Of a stretch of 64,000 nt of DNA, positions 34,431 to 43,770 are shown one piece after another; the stretch's first letter is position 1, and every line of letters starts with the position of its first letter. The notes beneath the pieces were generated by a model. The model was given only the letters and a program-made list of their open reading frames with translations. It made no database searches and was not told the DNA's origin. Origin of the DNA: an uncultured Lachnospiraceae bacterium (lineage in GTDB: Bacteria > Bacillota > Clostridia > Lachnospirales > Lachnospiraceae); NCBI GenBank assembly GCA_910585295.1, contig CAJUDE010000044.1, forward strand, positions 1-64,000, in the 5' to 3' direction. Made by a program: the position numbers and the translations under genes.

Positions 34431-34585
34431 TTATTTCCGTGAGCAATGAGCCAAGCAGCCGCGCGTGCGGATATTTGGCGAATGCCGCGAGGGTAAGTGC
34501 CCTGCGGGTGCAAATACCCCGCCCCCTTGGGGCCAAAAGAACAAGCTAGGCCATGCCCCGTAGCTTGCTGCGGGGTATTTGACTT
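34431..34585 (+). repeat. Dispersed structured intergenic repeat, copy C
   Basis: Opens TTATTTCCGTGAGCAATGAG and ends TGCGGGGTATTTGACTT. The left hairpin is shortened to CCGC-GCGT-GCGG, with both arms shortened equally so pairing is kept. It has an extra GTAAGTGCCCTGCGGGTG insert, shared in part with copy E. The outer stem CAAATACCCCGC / GCGGGGTATTTG is perfect. It lies between two gene fragments. Confidence 0.85.
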
Positions 34586-34586
34586 G

Positions 34587-34706
34587 AATCCAGGAAATGG
34601 ACAATTTAAGGCTTTTGCAAATTCTGAATTGTATGTGGATAAAACAGGGCTTATCCAATATACAAATAGCCGTATTGGAAAAGGCAGGCCGTTGATTTGC
34701 TCTTAA
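34587..34706 (+). pseudogene. Fragment of an AAA-ATPase/PD-(D/E)XK nuclease-like protein
   Basis: The frame reads NGQFKAFANSELYVDKTGLI followed by QYTNSRIGKGRPLICS and a stop. FxxxxNSEYFVDKTGLIEYT...ICVSRPRRFGKS is the N-terminal signature of the AAA-ATPase-like proteins (PF09820 with a DUF1703 nuclease part) that are abundant in gut Firmicutes. Only about 38 residues remain, starting directly at the edge of repeat copy C. Confidence 0.65.
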
Positions 34707-34792
34707 AATGTAATTCTGCATCAGGAGGGGATAATGGGCAGATTCCTTTCAAATAATAGGTTTAAGCACAAATAATGTTGATAGGAGGCCAT

Positions 34793-35914
34793 ATGTACAC
34801 AGAGGATATTGTGGCGGTTGCCAAAAGGGAGAACAATACAAAGAGGGGCTACTTGGTGGTGAATAAGCATCAGGGGAAGCATATCCCAGTCGCCCCAGAC
34901 AAGGCCCTTGGGATGTTTCGGGCGTTGGCTGATTTGGTGGGGCGGCGTTACCAGGGGGAGCAGCTTTTGCTGATTGGATTTGCGGAAACAGCGACGGCAA
35001 TTGGGGAAGCGTTGGCAATCCAGCTTGGCGCCGATTATATGCAGACCACAAGGGAGAATATCCCAGGCGTTGAGTACCTGCATTTTTCAGAATCCCACAG
35101 CCATGCCACAGAGCAAAAAGTGGTAAAGGATGATATAGATGCGGCGGCAGGCAGGGTTAAGCGGATTGTTTTTGTGGAAGATGAAGTGACTACAGGGAAT
35201 ACGATTTGGAAGCTTATCTGCCTGCTCCGGCAGGGCTATGGGGAGAAGTTTTGCTTTTCCGTGGCTTCCCTGCTGAATGGGATGGACGCGGCGGCGCAGG
35301 AAAAGTACCAGGCGGCGCAGGTTGGCATGGTTTATTTGGTAAAAACAGACCATAGCAGGTACCCGCAGCTTGCCGCGCAGTATCAAAATAATGGGAAGTA
35401 TTGGGAGCAGCTTCCCCCATGCCCGGCATTGCCGAAGGTTCAGGAAATTAAAGTTTCCGCATATATGAACGCCAGAAGGCTCCACAAGGCGGTGGATTAC
35501 CATAATGCCTGCGAACGGCTGTGGCAGGAGATAAAAGGGAAGGTTCCATTTGGGACGGGGGAGGGCATCCTGGTTCTGGGTACGGAAGAATTTATGTACG
35601 CCCCTTTATATGTGGCAAGGAAAATACAGGAGCTGGGGAACCGGGTGAAATTCCATGCAACTACCCGAAGCCCTATTATGGTAAGCAAAGACCCACGCTA
35701 TCCCTTACACGAAAGGTATGGGCTGGCAAGTCTGTATGAAAACGGCCGCGCAACCTATGTGTATGATTTGGCATCTTACCAGATGGTTCTGGTGGTGACG
35801 GACGCAGCGCCGGGGGAAGGGAAGGGGGAAGCTTCCCTAAAAAATGCCCTTTGCCACTGCGGCAGCCAGAATATTTATTTTGTTAGGTGGTGTGAATGTG
35901 AGGACTTCGTATAA
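34793..35914 (+). CDS. Phosphoribosyltransferase with TRSP domain (Ter-associated biosynthetic module)
   Basis: A 373-aa protein. The PRTase fold occupies about residues 35-215, with the PRPP-binding loop IVFVEDEVTTGNT (125-137) and IGFAETATAIG before it. The C-terminal part (about 250-373) fits the TRSP domain described with Ter gene clusters (ILVLGTEEFMYAPLYVARKI, FHATTRSPI with the Thr-Arg-Ser-Pro motif itself). The ATG at 34793 follows ATAGGAGGCC. Literature on Ter systems (Anantharaman and Aravind) proposes that these enzymes make a nucleoside-like metabolite. It overlaps the StiP gene by 17 bp. Confidence 0.88.
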   Translation: MYTEDIVAVAKRENNTKRGYLVVNKHQGKHIPVAPDKALGMFRALADLVGRRYQGEQLLLIGFAETATAIGEALAIQLGADYMQTTRENIPGVEYLHFSESHSHATEQKVVKDDIDAAAGRVKRIVFVEDEVTTGNTIWKLICLLRQGYGEKFCFSVASLLNGMDAAAQEKYQAAQVGMVYLVKTDHSRYPQLAAQYQNNGKYWEQLPPCPALPKVQEIKVSAYMNARRLHKAVDYHNACERLWQEIKGKVPFGTGEGILVLGTEEFMYAPLYVARKIQELGNRVKFHATTRSPIMVSKDPRYPLHERYGLASLYENGRATYVYDLASYQMVLVVTDAAPGEGKGEASLKNALCHCGSQNIYFVRWCECEDFV

Positions 35915-36953
35915 AAAAGAGGATGTGGTGTTCCTGTTAAAGGACATTACTGGTATGGTGGAGCCTCAGCCTGCAAAGGAACGGGAGCGGGAAATCCAGG
36001 CAGGGAGGCATTATAGTGAAATGCTTCCGGTGGAATATGTGCCAAGCCCTGGCTATATGGAGGCGTACCAGGAAGCGTTGAAGCATTATGCCAGGCCTGT
36101 TGCGCTGGCAGTGGGGGCGCTTGCGGAAAAAATTATAAAAAAGAGGGGGCGGCAGGTGGTCCTTGTGTCCCTGGCAAGGGCAGGGACGCCTATTGGGATT
36201 TTGCTGAAACGCTACCTCGCCCAGAAATACCGCTTGGAGGCAAGGCATTATTCCATTTCCATTATCCGGGGCAGGGGGATTGATAAAAATGCCATGAAGT
36301 GGCTGTTAGAGGCCTGCAGGCCAGAGGACTTGCTTTTTGTAGACGGCTGGATTGGGAAAGGGGCAATCCTTGGGGAATTGAAAAAAGCTGTTTTGGATTT
36401 TCCAGGCGTTTCTTCCGAACTGGCGGTTGTTGCCGACCCGGCAAATGTAACAGAATTATGCGGCACCCATAAGGACATTTTAATTCCAAGCTCCTGCCTG
36501 AACAGCACGGTGTCCGGGCTGGTAAGCAGGACGTTTTTGCGGGAAGGCGTCATTGGCAAAGACGAGTTCCATGGCGCGGTGTATTATGGGGAGCTGGAAC
36601 ATGCAGATTTGTCCTATGGCTTTATTGAGGCCATTGAAAAAGAATTTGAATTTTGCCAAACAGCCCAGGAGGGCGAACAGCCCAAGGACGGGGTGGGGAT
36701 GGAGGAAGTAAAAAGGATTGCCCAGGAATTTGGCATATCAGATATTAATTTTGTCAAACCAGGGATTGGGGAAACCACCCGGGTTTTGCTGCGGCGCGTC
36801 CCATGGAAGGTGCTGGTCAGCCAGGACTGCAAGGACGACAGGTCGTTAGGGCATATCCTGCGTTTGGCAGAAGAGAAAAACGTCCCAGTTGTGTATTGCC
36901 CATTGAAACATTATAAGGCCTGCGGCATCATTAAAAACCTGGCGGACGCTTAA
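35898..36953 (+). CDS. StiP-family protein with C-terminal PELOTA-like RNA-binding domain
   Basis: 351 residues from GTG 35898, seven bases after AGGTGG and inside the end of the PRTase-TRSP gene. The StiP (predicted cysteine protease/PRTase-like) core includes VVLVSLARAGTPIGILLKRY, HYSISIIRGRGIDKNAM, LFVDGWIGKGAI and DILIPSSCLNSTVSGLVSRT. Residues about 270-351 form a PELOTA (L7Ae-like) RNA-binding domain (VLLRRVPWKVLVSQD, DRSLGHILRLAEEKNVPVVY). It is an obligate neighbour of PRTase-TRSP in Ter biosynthetic modules. The exact reaction is unproven. Confidence 0.85.
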   Translation: MRTSYKKEDVVFLLKDITGMVEPQPAKEREREIQAGRHYSEMLPVEYVPSPGYMEAYQEALKHYARPVALAVGALAEKIIKKRGRQVVLVSLARAGTPIGILLKRYLAQKYRLEARHYSISIIRGRGIDKNAMKWLLEACRPEDLLFVDGWIGKGAILGELKKAVLDFPGVSSELAVVADPANVTELCGTHKDILIPSSCLNSTVSGLVSRTFLREGVIGKDEFHGAVYYGELEHADLSYGFIEAIEKEFEFCQTAQEGEQPKDGVGMEEVKRIAQEFGISDINFVKPGIGETTRVLLRRVPWKVLVSQDCKDDRSLGHILRLAEEKNVPVVYCPLKHYKACGIIKNLADA

Positions 36954-36966
36954 CGGGCTGCGCCTG

Positions 36967-37926
36967 TTATTTCAGCCCGTATGCTTCTGCTAGGAGCATT
37001 GTGCGCATGGCCCAGTTATAATGGGTCTTATATTCGTTCATACGTTCTTTTACAATGCTGCCAGATACCAAGGTGGGGGATAAGTCGTCCCATTCCAGGA
37101 TGGATTTTGCGTCATTGTAATCTTTTAGCGGAATTTTATACGCTTCATTTACCAGTTGGATCTGTTTGGGGTGGATAACGGTTTTGCCCACAAAGCCGCA
37201 CAGCCTGTCGTCATCCAATTCCTGAACCAGCCCGTCTTTCCAATGTTCCCCATTGTAATATTCAAAGACTGGGCCGGACACAACATAATCTAAACCGAAC
37301 ACGGAAATAATGTCAGAAAATATATTGGCGATTGGGCGGATTTTGTAAATGGATTCCGTGCTGTGCCTACGGAAGCCAAACAGGCTGCACAAATCATTGC
37401 CGCCCACTCGGATATTCAGCACATAGGGGGCGATATGGCTTAATTCCCGCTTCATGCTGTATAAGGCATGGCGCCGCCCTTCCAAATTAATTAACGAAGG
37501 GTCTTCCAAAATCGGCATCATATAGATGGGCGTGCTGGAATATTTATTGGCATCCTGAACCGCCCGGATATAGCTTTCCGAATTCTGCAGGGAATATTTT
37601 GGCAGGTTAAAGCCAGCGATAAGCTTCCGGGAATCCCCCAGCCTGTCCAATAGGTTATTGATTTGCCCTGGCTGCCTGACCCGGATAAATATTTTGGGCA
37701 GGAAAAACCGCTTCCTGGATTTGTATGCATCCAAAGACTGTATTGAAGAAATTAAAATTTGTTCCGCTTCGGCAACGAAGCCGTCGTGGATAGTGTCTTC
37801 CAAGCAAAGGGCAAGGGAAAACTGCTTGCCGAACCGTTCATTGGCAAGGGAATCTACAATGTTTTTATTGTTTGCGGGGCAATATAGCAATGGCCCAACG
37901 CAGTAGGCTGAGAGGGATTCGTTCAT
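36967..37926 (-). CDS. HpcH/HpaI aldolase / citrate-lyase beta-like (CitE-like) protein
   Basis: A 319-aa TIM-barrel protein. LLYCPANNKNIVD is the CitE-type opening and LALCLEDTIHDG carries the acidic metal-site residues. It continues with IFIRVRQPGQ, MPILEDPSLI, LNIRVGGNDLCSLFG and FVGKTVIHPKQIQLVNEAY (the GK..IHP motif). Such lyases are part of the Ter-associated biosynthetic module along with PRTase and StiP genes, where they may act on a CoA-thioester or similar. It is convergent with StiP (13 bp between stops) and divergent from the protease gene; opposite orientation within an otherwise plus-strand cluster is unusual. Confidence 0.85.
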   Translation of the reverse strand: MNESLSAYCVGPLLYCPANNKNIVDSLANERFGKQFSLALCLEDTIHDGFVAEAEQILISSIQSLDAYKSRKRFFLPKIFIRVRQPGQINNLLDRLGDSRKLIAGFNLPKYSLQNSESYIRAVQDANKYSSTPIYMMPILEDPSLINLEGRRHALYSMKRELSHIAPYVLNIRVGGNDLCSLFGFRRHSTESIYKIRPIANIFSDIISVFGLDYVVSGPVFEYYNGEHWKDGLVQELDDDRLCGFVGKTVIHPKQIQLVNEAYKIPLKDYNDAKSILEWDDLSPTLVSGSIVKERMNEYKTHYNWAMRTMLLAEAYGLK

Positions 37927-38093
37927 TTGAAAATGCTCCTGTCTGTATAGAATTTACATAGCAGTGGGGCCATAGGCTTTGGCCGCTGCAAATTAATCTC
38001 CATTATATGTGAAAAATACTGATTTATCAATGGATTTGTGGTAAAATATGGGATGATAACTAAAATTACGGAATATAAGGGGGTCAGTTTCCC

Positions 38094-39590
38094 ATGCAGA
38101 CAGAAAATTTTAAGCTAAGGTACAATGCGATGGATGTATCTTCCGTGGAAGCATTTCAGAAAGTGGAGGGCGGCTATGCCAATGGCTGTAAAGATGTATA
38201 TTTTATAAGGGTTTTGGGCGTTAATGAAAAGGTTTTAAGGGAATTGGGGGAAATGGACAAGGCGCTGACAGAACGCATGGAATGCGGGAAAGGGTTTTAT
38301 TATAGGTGCAACAGCCTGCCCAGGCTGGCGGCTCCAGATGACATTGATTTTTATACAGGCTGTTATAGGAGTTGGGTGGGCAAAGGCAGGCAAAGCGTTT
38401 CCGTAAAAGCTACGGGGCAGAATCAGCAGCTATGCAGGGCGCTTGGGAAATCGTGCCAGAAGGTTCTGGGGTTATTGGAACAGAGGAAAGCGGGGATGAA
38501 CCAGTCCATAGAGAAGAATTTTATGGTGAAAGTGCTGTTCTGGCTGGACCAGACGGTGCCTGCCGCTTTGCGTGAATGGGGGCTTGGGCATTCCATGAAG
38601 GCTGTATTCTTGGATATTTCCAAGCAGCAGGAATATTTATTCTGTTATTTGCTGACGTTATTAGGGATAGACGTGCTGCTCTTACAGGCTAAGCAGGACA
38701 TTCCGGCAGAGTTGGAGAAATTGTCCCTGTCCCTAAAATACGCTGTCCCAAACCCAGGGCATTGTATTGTTCCAGAGTACGTGCCTGGGGAATGCCGCAG
38801 GGCTGCCAGGCAGGCGCAGGGGGCGTCGCAGCGCATCCCACAGGTTTTGGCAGGCACGCCCCGTATGGTGGTAAATACCAGGGTGCCAGAGCGGGACAGA
38901 AGGACAAAAGAAATGCTGAATGCCCAACATCCCCTAAAGGCAGAAAGGAAGCAGGGCAGCAGGGCAGGGAGCCAGGGGCTTCCTGTCGGCATTCAAAGCC
39001 AAATTGGCTCAAAACGGGAATTGAGCTATGAGGAGCTTGCCTTGCTGGCTTCTTCTGTAGTCCAGATTGTGATCCATGATAGCCGTGGGGAAGCCATTGG
39101 GGGCGGCTCTGGCATTATGGTTGGGCAAAAAGGCTATATTTTAACCAATAACCATGTGGCATGCCGGGGCAAGTATTATTCTGTCAGGGTGGAAGATGAC
39201 GACAGGGTGTACCAAACGGATGAGATGATAAAATACAATTCTGTGCTTGACCTTGCCGTGATAAGGGTGGACCGGGAATTGCAGCCCCTCCCAATCTATA
39301 AAGGGGAGCGGAAATTGGCGCGTGGGCAGCGCGTGGTGGCGATTGGAAGCCCGCTGGGGTTATTTAATTCTGTCTCAGACGGGATTATCTCAGGTTTCCG
39401 CATGATTGAGGATGTGGAAATGATCCAGTTTACCGCGCCGATTTCTAACGGCAGTTCTGGGGGCGCCGTGCTGAATATGTATGGGGAAGTGATAGGCATC
39501 AGCACAGCGGGATTTGACAATGGGCAGAATATCAATTTGGCGGTTGGCTATGGGTACATACAAAATTTTGTGCGGGGGTTTATCGGGTAG
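38094..39590 (+). CDS. YceG-like domain fused to a trypsin-like serine protease (Ter cluster)
   Basis: 498 residues. The N-terminal ~220 residues contain a module like those of the neighbouring YceG protein (VKVLFWLDQTVPAALREWG followed by FLDISKQQEYLF and LLGIDVLLLQ). A linker rich in Arg/Gln follows (235-310). The C-terminal S1C/HtrA-like protease has His354 (LTNNHVA), Asp386 (VLDLAVI) and Ser455 (NGSSGGAV), so the triad is complete. No PDZ domain and no signal peptide or N-terminal helix, so the protease is predicted cytoplasmic. The combination suggests the module recruits proteolysis to the Ter pathway. Confidence 0.8.
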   Translation: MQTENFKLRYNAMDVSSVEAFQKVEGGYANGCKDVYFIRVLGVNEKVLRELGEMDKALTERMECGKGFYYRCNSLPRLAAPDDIDFYTGCYRSWVGKGRQSVSVKATGQNQQLCRALGKSCQKVLGLLEQRKAGMNQSIEKNFMVKVLFWLDQTVPAALREWGLGHSMKAVFLDISKQQEYLFCYLLTLLGIDVLLLQAKQDIPAELEKLSLSLKYAVPNPGHCIVPEYVPGECRRAARQAQGASQRIPQVLAGTPRMVVNTRVPERDRRTKEMLNAQHPLKAERKQGSRAGSQGLPVGIQSQIGSKRELSYEELALLASSVVQIVIHDSRGEAIGGGSGIMVGQKGYILTNNHVACRGKYYSVRVEDDDRVYQTDEMIKYNSVLDLAVIRVDRELQPLPIYKGERKLARGQRVVAIGSPLGLFNSVSDGIISGFRMIEDVEMIQFTAPISNGSSGGAVLNMYGEVIGISTAGFDNGQNINLAVGYGYIQNFVRGFIG

Positions 39591-39638
39591 CGCGCTCCTG
39601 CCCCAATCTTAATTAGTTATTAATATTATGGAAATTCA

Positions 39639-39667
39639 TTGAAAAATTAATGGAAAAAATATATAAT
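39639..39667 (+). promoter_or_regulatory. Vegetative promoter of the rhomboid/YceG/TelA/TerD genes
   Basis: TTGAAA (39639-39644), an exact 17-bp spacer and TATAAT (39662-39667). It overlaps an ATG at 39666 that would extend the rhomboid protein, so the true start must be downstream. This may be the main promoter for the long plus-strand run to 48.4 kb. Confidence 0.75.
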
Positions 39668-39716
39668 GAGAGACAACTTGGAGCGTAAACGCCAGGAGAA
39701 AGAAAGAGGTAACGAT

Positions 39717-40304
39717 ATGCCTGAGAATCGAAAACTGAAAATATCCTTCAATTCACCCGTAATATTGAGCTTCACCATCCTGTGTTTTGCGGCGATGGTT
39801 TTAAATATTGTGACCCGGGGCTTCACGAACCAGGTGTTTTTTAGCGTATACCGCTCTTCTTTGCTCAGCCCTTTGACCTATATAAGGTTTTTTGGGCATG
39901 TGCTTGGGCATGCAGGGTGGAGCCATTTGTTTGGGAATATCACGCTGATTCTGGTTGTAGGGCCTTTGCTGGAAGAAAAGTATGGGTCTGCAAATATGCT
40001 GTTTGTCATACTGGCAACGGCTTTTTCGACGGGGCTGGCCCATTATGCCCTGTTTCCGCGCATGGGGCTGTTAGGGGCAAGCGGCGTGGTCTTCGCGTTG
40101 ATTTTATTGTCCTCCTTCACCTCCATGAAAGAAGGGGAAATCCCGCTGACTTTTATCCTGGTGGCAGTGATTTACCTTGGGCAGCAGGTCTATGACGGGA
40201 TCTTTGTGAAGGACAATGTGTCAAACTTGACCCATATTTTAGGGGGCGTTATGGGCGCAGCACTTGGGTATGTGATGAATAAGAATAAAATGAACAGATA
40301 TTGA
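39717..40304 (+). CDS. Rhomboid-family intramembrane serine protease
   Basis: 195 residues with six transmembrane segments. HAGWSHLFGN (His70, Asn74) is the rhomboid HxxxN motif. GLLGASGVVFAL has the nucleophile Ser122 in GASG. THILGGVMGA has the catalytic His173. The ATG at 39717 follows AGAGG. It cleaves membrane proteins within the bilayer. Rhomboids are not core Ter genes, but this one lies between the fused protease and YceG in the same direction. Confidence 0.88.
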   Translation: MPENRKLKISFNSPVILSFTILCFAAMVLNIVTRGFTNQVFFSVYRSSLLSPLTYIRFFGHVLGHAGWSHLFGNITLILVVGPLLEEKYGSANMLFVILATAFSTGLAHYALFPRMGLLGASGVVFALILLSSFTSMKEGEIPLTFILVAVIYLGQQVYDGIFVKDNVSNLTHILGGVMGAALGYVMNKNKMNRY

Positions 40305-40322
40305 AGGTGATTGGGATAATAT

Positions 40323-42596
40323 ATGTTTGAGCATAAAGAACTTCAAAAGTTAAGCGGCTATTTTTTGGAGCCGGGGAGCCGGAAGGGGCAGGAGGTATAT
40401 TTTTACCGGATTACTATGTATAGCCAAGAGATACATGAATTTATCTTAAAGTATTATGAGGCGGCAAGGGCATCCGGCGCGGTGATAGAAGGCAGGATCC
40501 CTAATCCAGACGAGAAGAACCTGGATTACTATGGGGAGATTATGGGGATGGATTTTAAGATGGACCCAGGCTTTCTATCTGCAAGCCTGAAAAAATGGCT
40601 GCCTAGGATGAGGGAGTACCAGAGGGAACAGGTGTCGCTGGCGATTTATGGCACGCTGGACGCCATGCGCCGGGAAGGCAAGAACGAGAATATGCAGAAG
40701 AATGCATATATCAAATTTATGTGCTGGCTGTATTATAAGTTTGAGCATGTGGTGAACCAGCTTGGGGAACAGAATATCCCCAAAATACTATATGAGGGGG
40801 AGATTAGCAGCTATGAATTGAAGCTGATGTCCATCTTGTCCCATGCGGGATGCGACATTGTGCTTCTGCAGTATAAAGGGGATGCCGGCTATTTAAAGCT
40901 GGATCCGGCCTCTAAGCTTTCTATGGAATGGAAGGGGGAGGGGCTGGTCCCATTTCCAGAAACGTTCCATATCCGCTTCCTTAGGGAGGAGATACAGAAG
41001 GAACAAAACAACAGACGGCTCTATGGCCAATTGCCGACGGTGCAAAACTGCACCAATGCATGGATTGAGGGGAAAGGGCTTTCTGACATTAAGGTGGACG
41101 CGCCGCTTAGGGGGAGCAGCGCCGGCCTGTTTTATAACTGCTTTTGCAGGATAAACGGCGTGGAGGACAAGCTCACATACCTGAATGACTTATTCCAGTT
41201 CCAGGCGGAGCTGAAGAACAAAGGCAGGAAAGTCCTGGTTTTAGAACATTCCATCCCCCAGCCAACCATGGAGGAAATTAATGGGGTTTCCAGGAAAAAC
41301 TATGGGAGCCAGGAACAAATGCTTGTGGATTTATCTGCAAACAATATTAAGTATACGGCGAACCTGGAATTGCAGAAGCTTATGAAAAAGGCTTTTTTGG
41401 ATATTATGCTAGAGGAAGCCAAAGCCCCTGGCATGAGCCTGAATAAGCTGACCAATAAGGCAGTATATTTGCTGTGCTGGCTGAAACGGTACCAGCCAAA
41501 GCTATTTCAAAACTGGAAGATGCCAGAGGTTAGCTGTTTCATTTTCCTAGGGGCGTGTAAGGTGGAAAATGAGGCCTTGTTCCTTCGGCTTTTGGCGCGG
41601 CTGCCAGTGGATGTGCTGGCATTAAACCCAGGTTTGGAGAGCGGGGGCTGTTTGGAGGATAAGCTGCTGTATGAGATACATCATATGGAATCGCTTTCTG
41701 TGGACAAATTCCCTTTGGATAATTCCGGCGTGCGTATGGGGACGGCCGCTTACCATGCAGAGCGGGAATTGGACACAATTATGTACCAGGATTCCGGGCT
41801 TTACCGGAACCAGCAGTACGGGAAAGCTAATGCAGTCACGTTGCAGACCATGTATGAGGAAATTGCGCTCCTATGGGACCAGGAGATAAAATACAGGCCT
41901 AATTTCAGCGTTGTGGATGGGACAGTGAATATCCCAGTGCTGTATGCGAAGGTGTCTGGGGTGAAGGAAGGTGTGCCAGAGTATTGGGGCGGCATTAAGA
42001 GGATGGTGACAGACAACACTGTTGTGGTCAGGCAGGCGCCTTACATCAACTCCACTGAGCCTAACCCAATAAAGCCCCATGTCACAGAATTTTTTAAAAA
42101 CGGGAAGCTCCAGCGGGGGAAAATTAAGGGGCATCCCAGCTATCCATATGGGTTTTTGCGGGAAGAGGTGCAAGAGCATATCCTGGATAAGCTGCAATTG
42201 CTGATTGATGAGAGGATTATCAAGGGGACTTTTGAAAATGGGATGGAATATACGATCATTGCTGTAGTCCTTAACCTGAAAAAAGAAATTTTGCGGATGG
42301 TCCAGAAGTTTGACTTTACGAAGAAGAACCCTAAGTTGATCTATATTAATACAACAGAAGAGCTTATGGGATTGGAGGACTCTATCTTGGTATCTTTTTT
42401 GAACCTGGCGGGGGTTGACGTATTGTTCTTTATCCCAACGGGGTACCAGAGCATAGAGAGGCATTTTAATAGGAAATTAATGGAAGAACACCAAATTGGC
42501 GAGTATATGTATGACTTGCAGGTGCCGGATTTTGGTAGGATTCCATCTAATGGGCGCCTGTCATGGCGTGATAAAATATTTAGGAGAGGTAGTTGA
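40323..42596 (+). CDS. YceG-family protein (putative component of the Ter biosynthetic module)
   Basis: 757 residues, no signal peptide or membrane segments; not the lytic transglycosylase MltG that shares the name YceG. Three similar units are visible at about residues 128-186, 377-440 and 650-712. Each has a W/F-rich helix, a hydrophobic strand, then a stretch ending in LLxxxGxDVLxLxP (SHAGCDIVLLQ, ARLPVDVLALNP, NLAGVDVLFFIP). In Bacillus, yceG lies with yceC-H (terD/telA) and the family is conserved in Ter clusters; its biochemical role is unknown. 19 bp after the rhomboid gene, 7 bp before telA. Confidence 0.82.
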   Translation: MFEHKELQKLSGYFLEPGSRKGQEVYFYRITMYSQEIHEFILKYYEAARASGAVIEGRIPNPDEKNLDYYGEIMGMDFKMDPGFLSASLKKWLPRMREYQREQVSLAIYGTLDAMRREGKNENMQKNAYIKFMCWLYYKFEHVVNQLGEQNIPKILYEGEISSYELKLMSILSHAGCDIVLLQYKGDAGYLKLDPASKLSMEWKGEGLVPFPETFHIRFLREEIQKEQNNRRLYGQLPTVQNCTNAWIEGKGLSDIKVDAPLRGSSAGLFYNCFCRINGVEDKLTYLNDLFQFQAELKNKGRKVLVLEHSIPQPTMEEINGVSRKNYGSQEQMLVDLSANNIKYTANLELQKLMKKAFLDIMLEEAKAPGMSLNKLTNKAVYLLCWLKRYQPKLFQNWKMPEVSCFIFLGACKVENEALFLRLLARLPVDVLALNPGLESGGCLEDKLLYEIHHMESLSVDKFPLDNSGVRMGTAAYHAERELDTIMYQDSGLYRNQQYGKANAVTLQTMYEEIALLWDQEIKYRPNFSVVDGTVNIPVLYAKVSGVKEGVPEYWGGIKRMVTDNTVVVRQAPYINSTEPNPIKPHVTEFFKNGKLQRGKIKGHPSYPYGFLREEVQEHILDKLQLLIDERIIKGTFENGMEYTIIAVVLNLKKEILRMVQKFDFTKKNPKLIYINTTEELMGLEDSILVSFLNLAGVDVLFFIPTGYQSIERHFNRKLMEEHQIGEYMYDLQVPDFGRIPSNGRLSWRDKIFRRGS

Positions 42597-42603
42597 TTGT
42601 ATT

Positions 42604-43749
42604 ATGGGACTTGATTTTAGCAAGGCCGCTGTACAGCCGCAGCAGGCAGTACCAGACGCCAAAAACGAGATTGAAGTGGTGCAGCAGTATGATATTATGG
42701 CAGACAGGCAGCAGATGAATTCGGAGCTGACCAATTCTGCCGAGGTAGACGCCATTGTCAGCACCATAGAGGTCCATAACCTTGAGACGATTGTTTCTTT
42801 TGGCGCGGAGGCGGCGGAGGAAATTTCCAAGGCTTCTGATGTGGTATTGAACAGCATGAATATGTCGCAGCTTGATGATTCCAGTGAAATGTTGAACACG
42901 CTGGCAAAGATTATGTCCAAGTTCGATGTGGAGGAGCTAAAGGAGAATCCAGGGCTGTTTAGCAAAATGTTTGGCAACCTAAGGAAACAGTTGGATAAAA
43001 TCCTTGCCAAATACCATACTATGGGAGAAGAAGTGGACAAGATTTATGTCCAGTTGAAGCAGTATGAGTCAGAAATTAAGCAGTCTAACCGCAAATTGGA
43101 ACAGATGTTTGAAGCGAATGTGAATTATTACCACGAGCTTGTGCGGTATATCTTAGCAGGGGAACAGGGCTGCCGTGAATTGGAGGCTTACATAGCCCAA
43201 AGGCAGGCGGATATGGATGCCACAGGGGATAATTCCATCCAGTTTGAGCTTCAAAGCCTGCAGCAGGCGCTGATGATGTTAGAGCAGAGGACGCAAGACC
43301 TTAGGACGGCAGAAAGCGTGGCAATGCAGTCTATCCCAATGATTAAGACGATGGAATTCAGCAATATGAACCTGGTAAGGAAGATCAATTCGGCATTTAT
43401 CATTACCCTCCCGGTGTTTAAACAGGCGCTGGCACAGGCTATTATGCTGAAAAGGCAGAAAATCCAGGCAGAGGCAATGTCCGCACTGGATGAAAAGACC
43501 AATGAGATGCTGCTGAAAAATGCGAGGAATACTGTGGAGCAGTCTAAGATGACGGCTCAACTGGCTTCTGGCAGCTCCATTAAGATTGAGACGTTGGAGA
43601 CAACCTGGAGGACAATTGTAAATGGTATTGACGAGACGAAACAGATTCAGGAAAATGCAAGGAAACAACGGGTGCAGGATCAGGCAAGGCTTGAAAATAT
43701 TAAGACGGAGTTTAACAGGATGTATCATATGCCTGGAAAGGCAAACTAA
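42604..43749 (+). CDS. telA: TelA/KlaA-family toxic anion resistance protein
   Basis: 381 residues, helical throughout, with the TelA pattern (NLRKQLDKILAKYHTMGEEV then DKIYVQLKQYESEI, later MKTMEFSNMNLVRKINSAF-like SIPMIKTMEFSNMNLVRKI, ITLPVFKQALAQAIMLKRQK and the C-terminal ETLETTWRTIVNGIDETK). Probably a membrane- or protein-associated coiled-coil scaffold in the Ter stress response. The ATG at 42604 lies after TTAGGAGAGG at a longer than usual distance. Confidence 0.92.
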   Translation: MGLDFSKAAVQPQQAVPDAKNEIEVVQQYDIMADRQQMNSELTNSAEVDAIVSTIEVHNLETIVSFGAEAAEEISKASDVVLNSMNMSQLDDSSEMLNTLAKIMSKFDVEELKENPGLFSKMFGNLRKQLDKILAKYHTMGEEVDKIYVQLKQYESEIKQSNRKLEQMFEANVNYYHELVRYILAGEQGCRELEAYIAQRQADMDATGDNSIQFELQSLQQALMMLEQRTQDLRTAESVAMQSIPMIKTMEFSNMNLVRKINSAFIITLPVFKQALAQAIMLKRQKIQAEAMSALDEKTNEMLLKNARNTVEQSKMTAQLASGSSIKIETLETTWRTIVNGIDETKQIQENARKQRVQDQARLENIKTEFNRMYHMPGKAN

Positions 43750-43770
43750 AGGACAGAGGAGGATAAGGTT

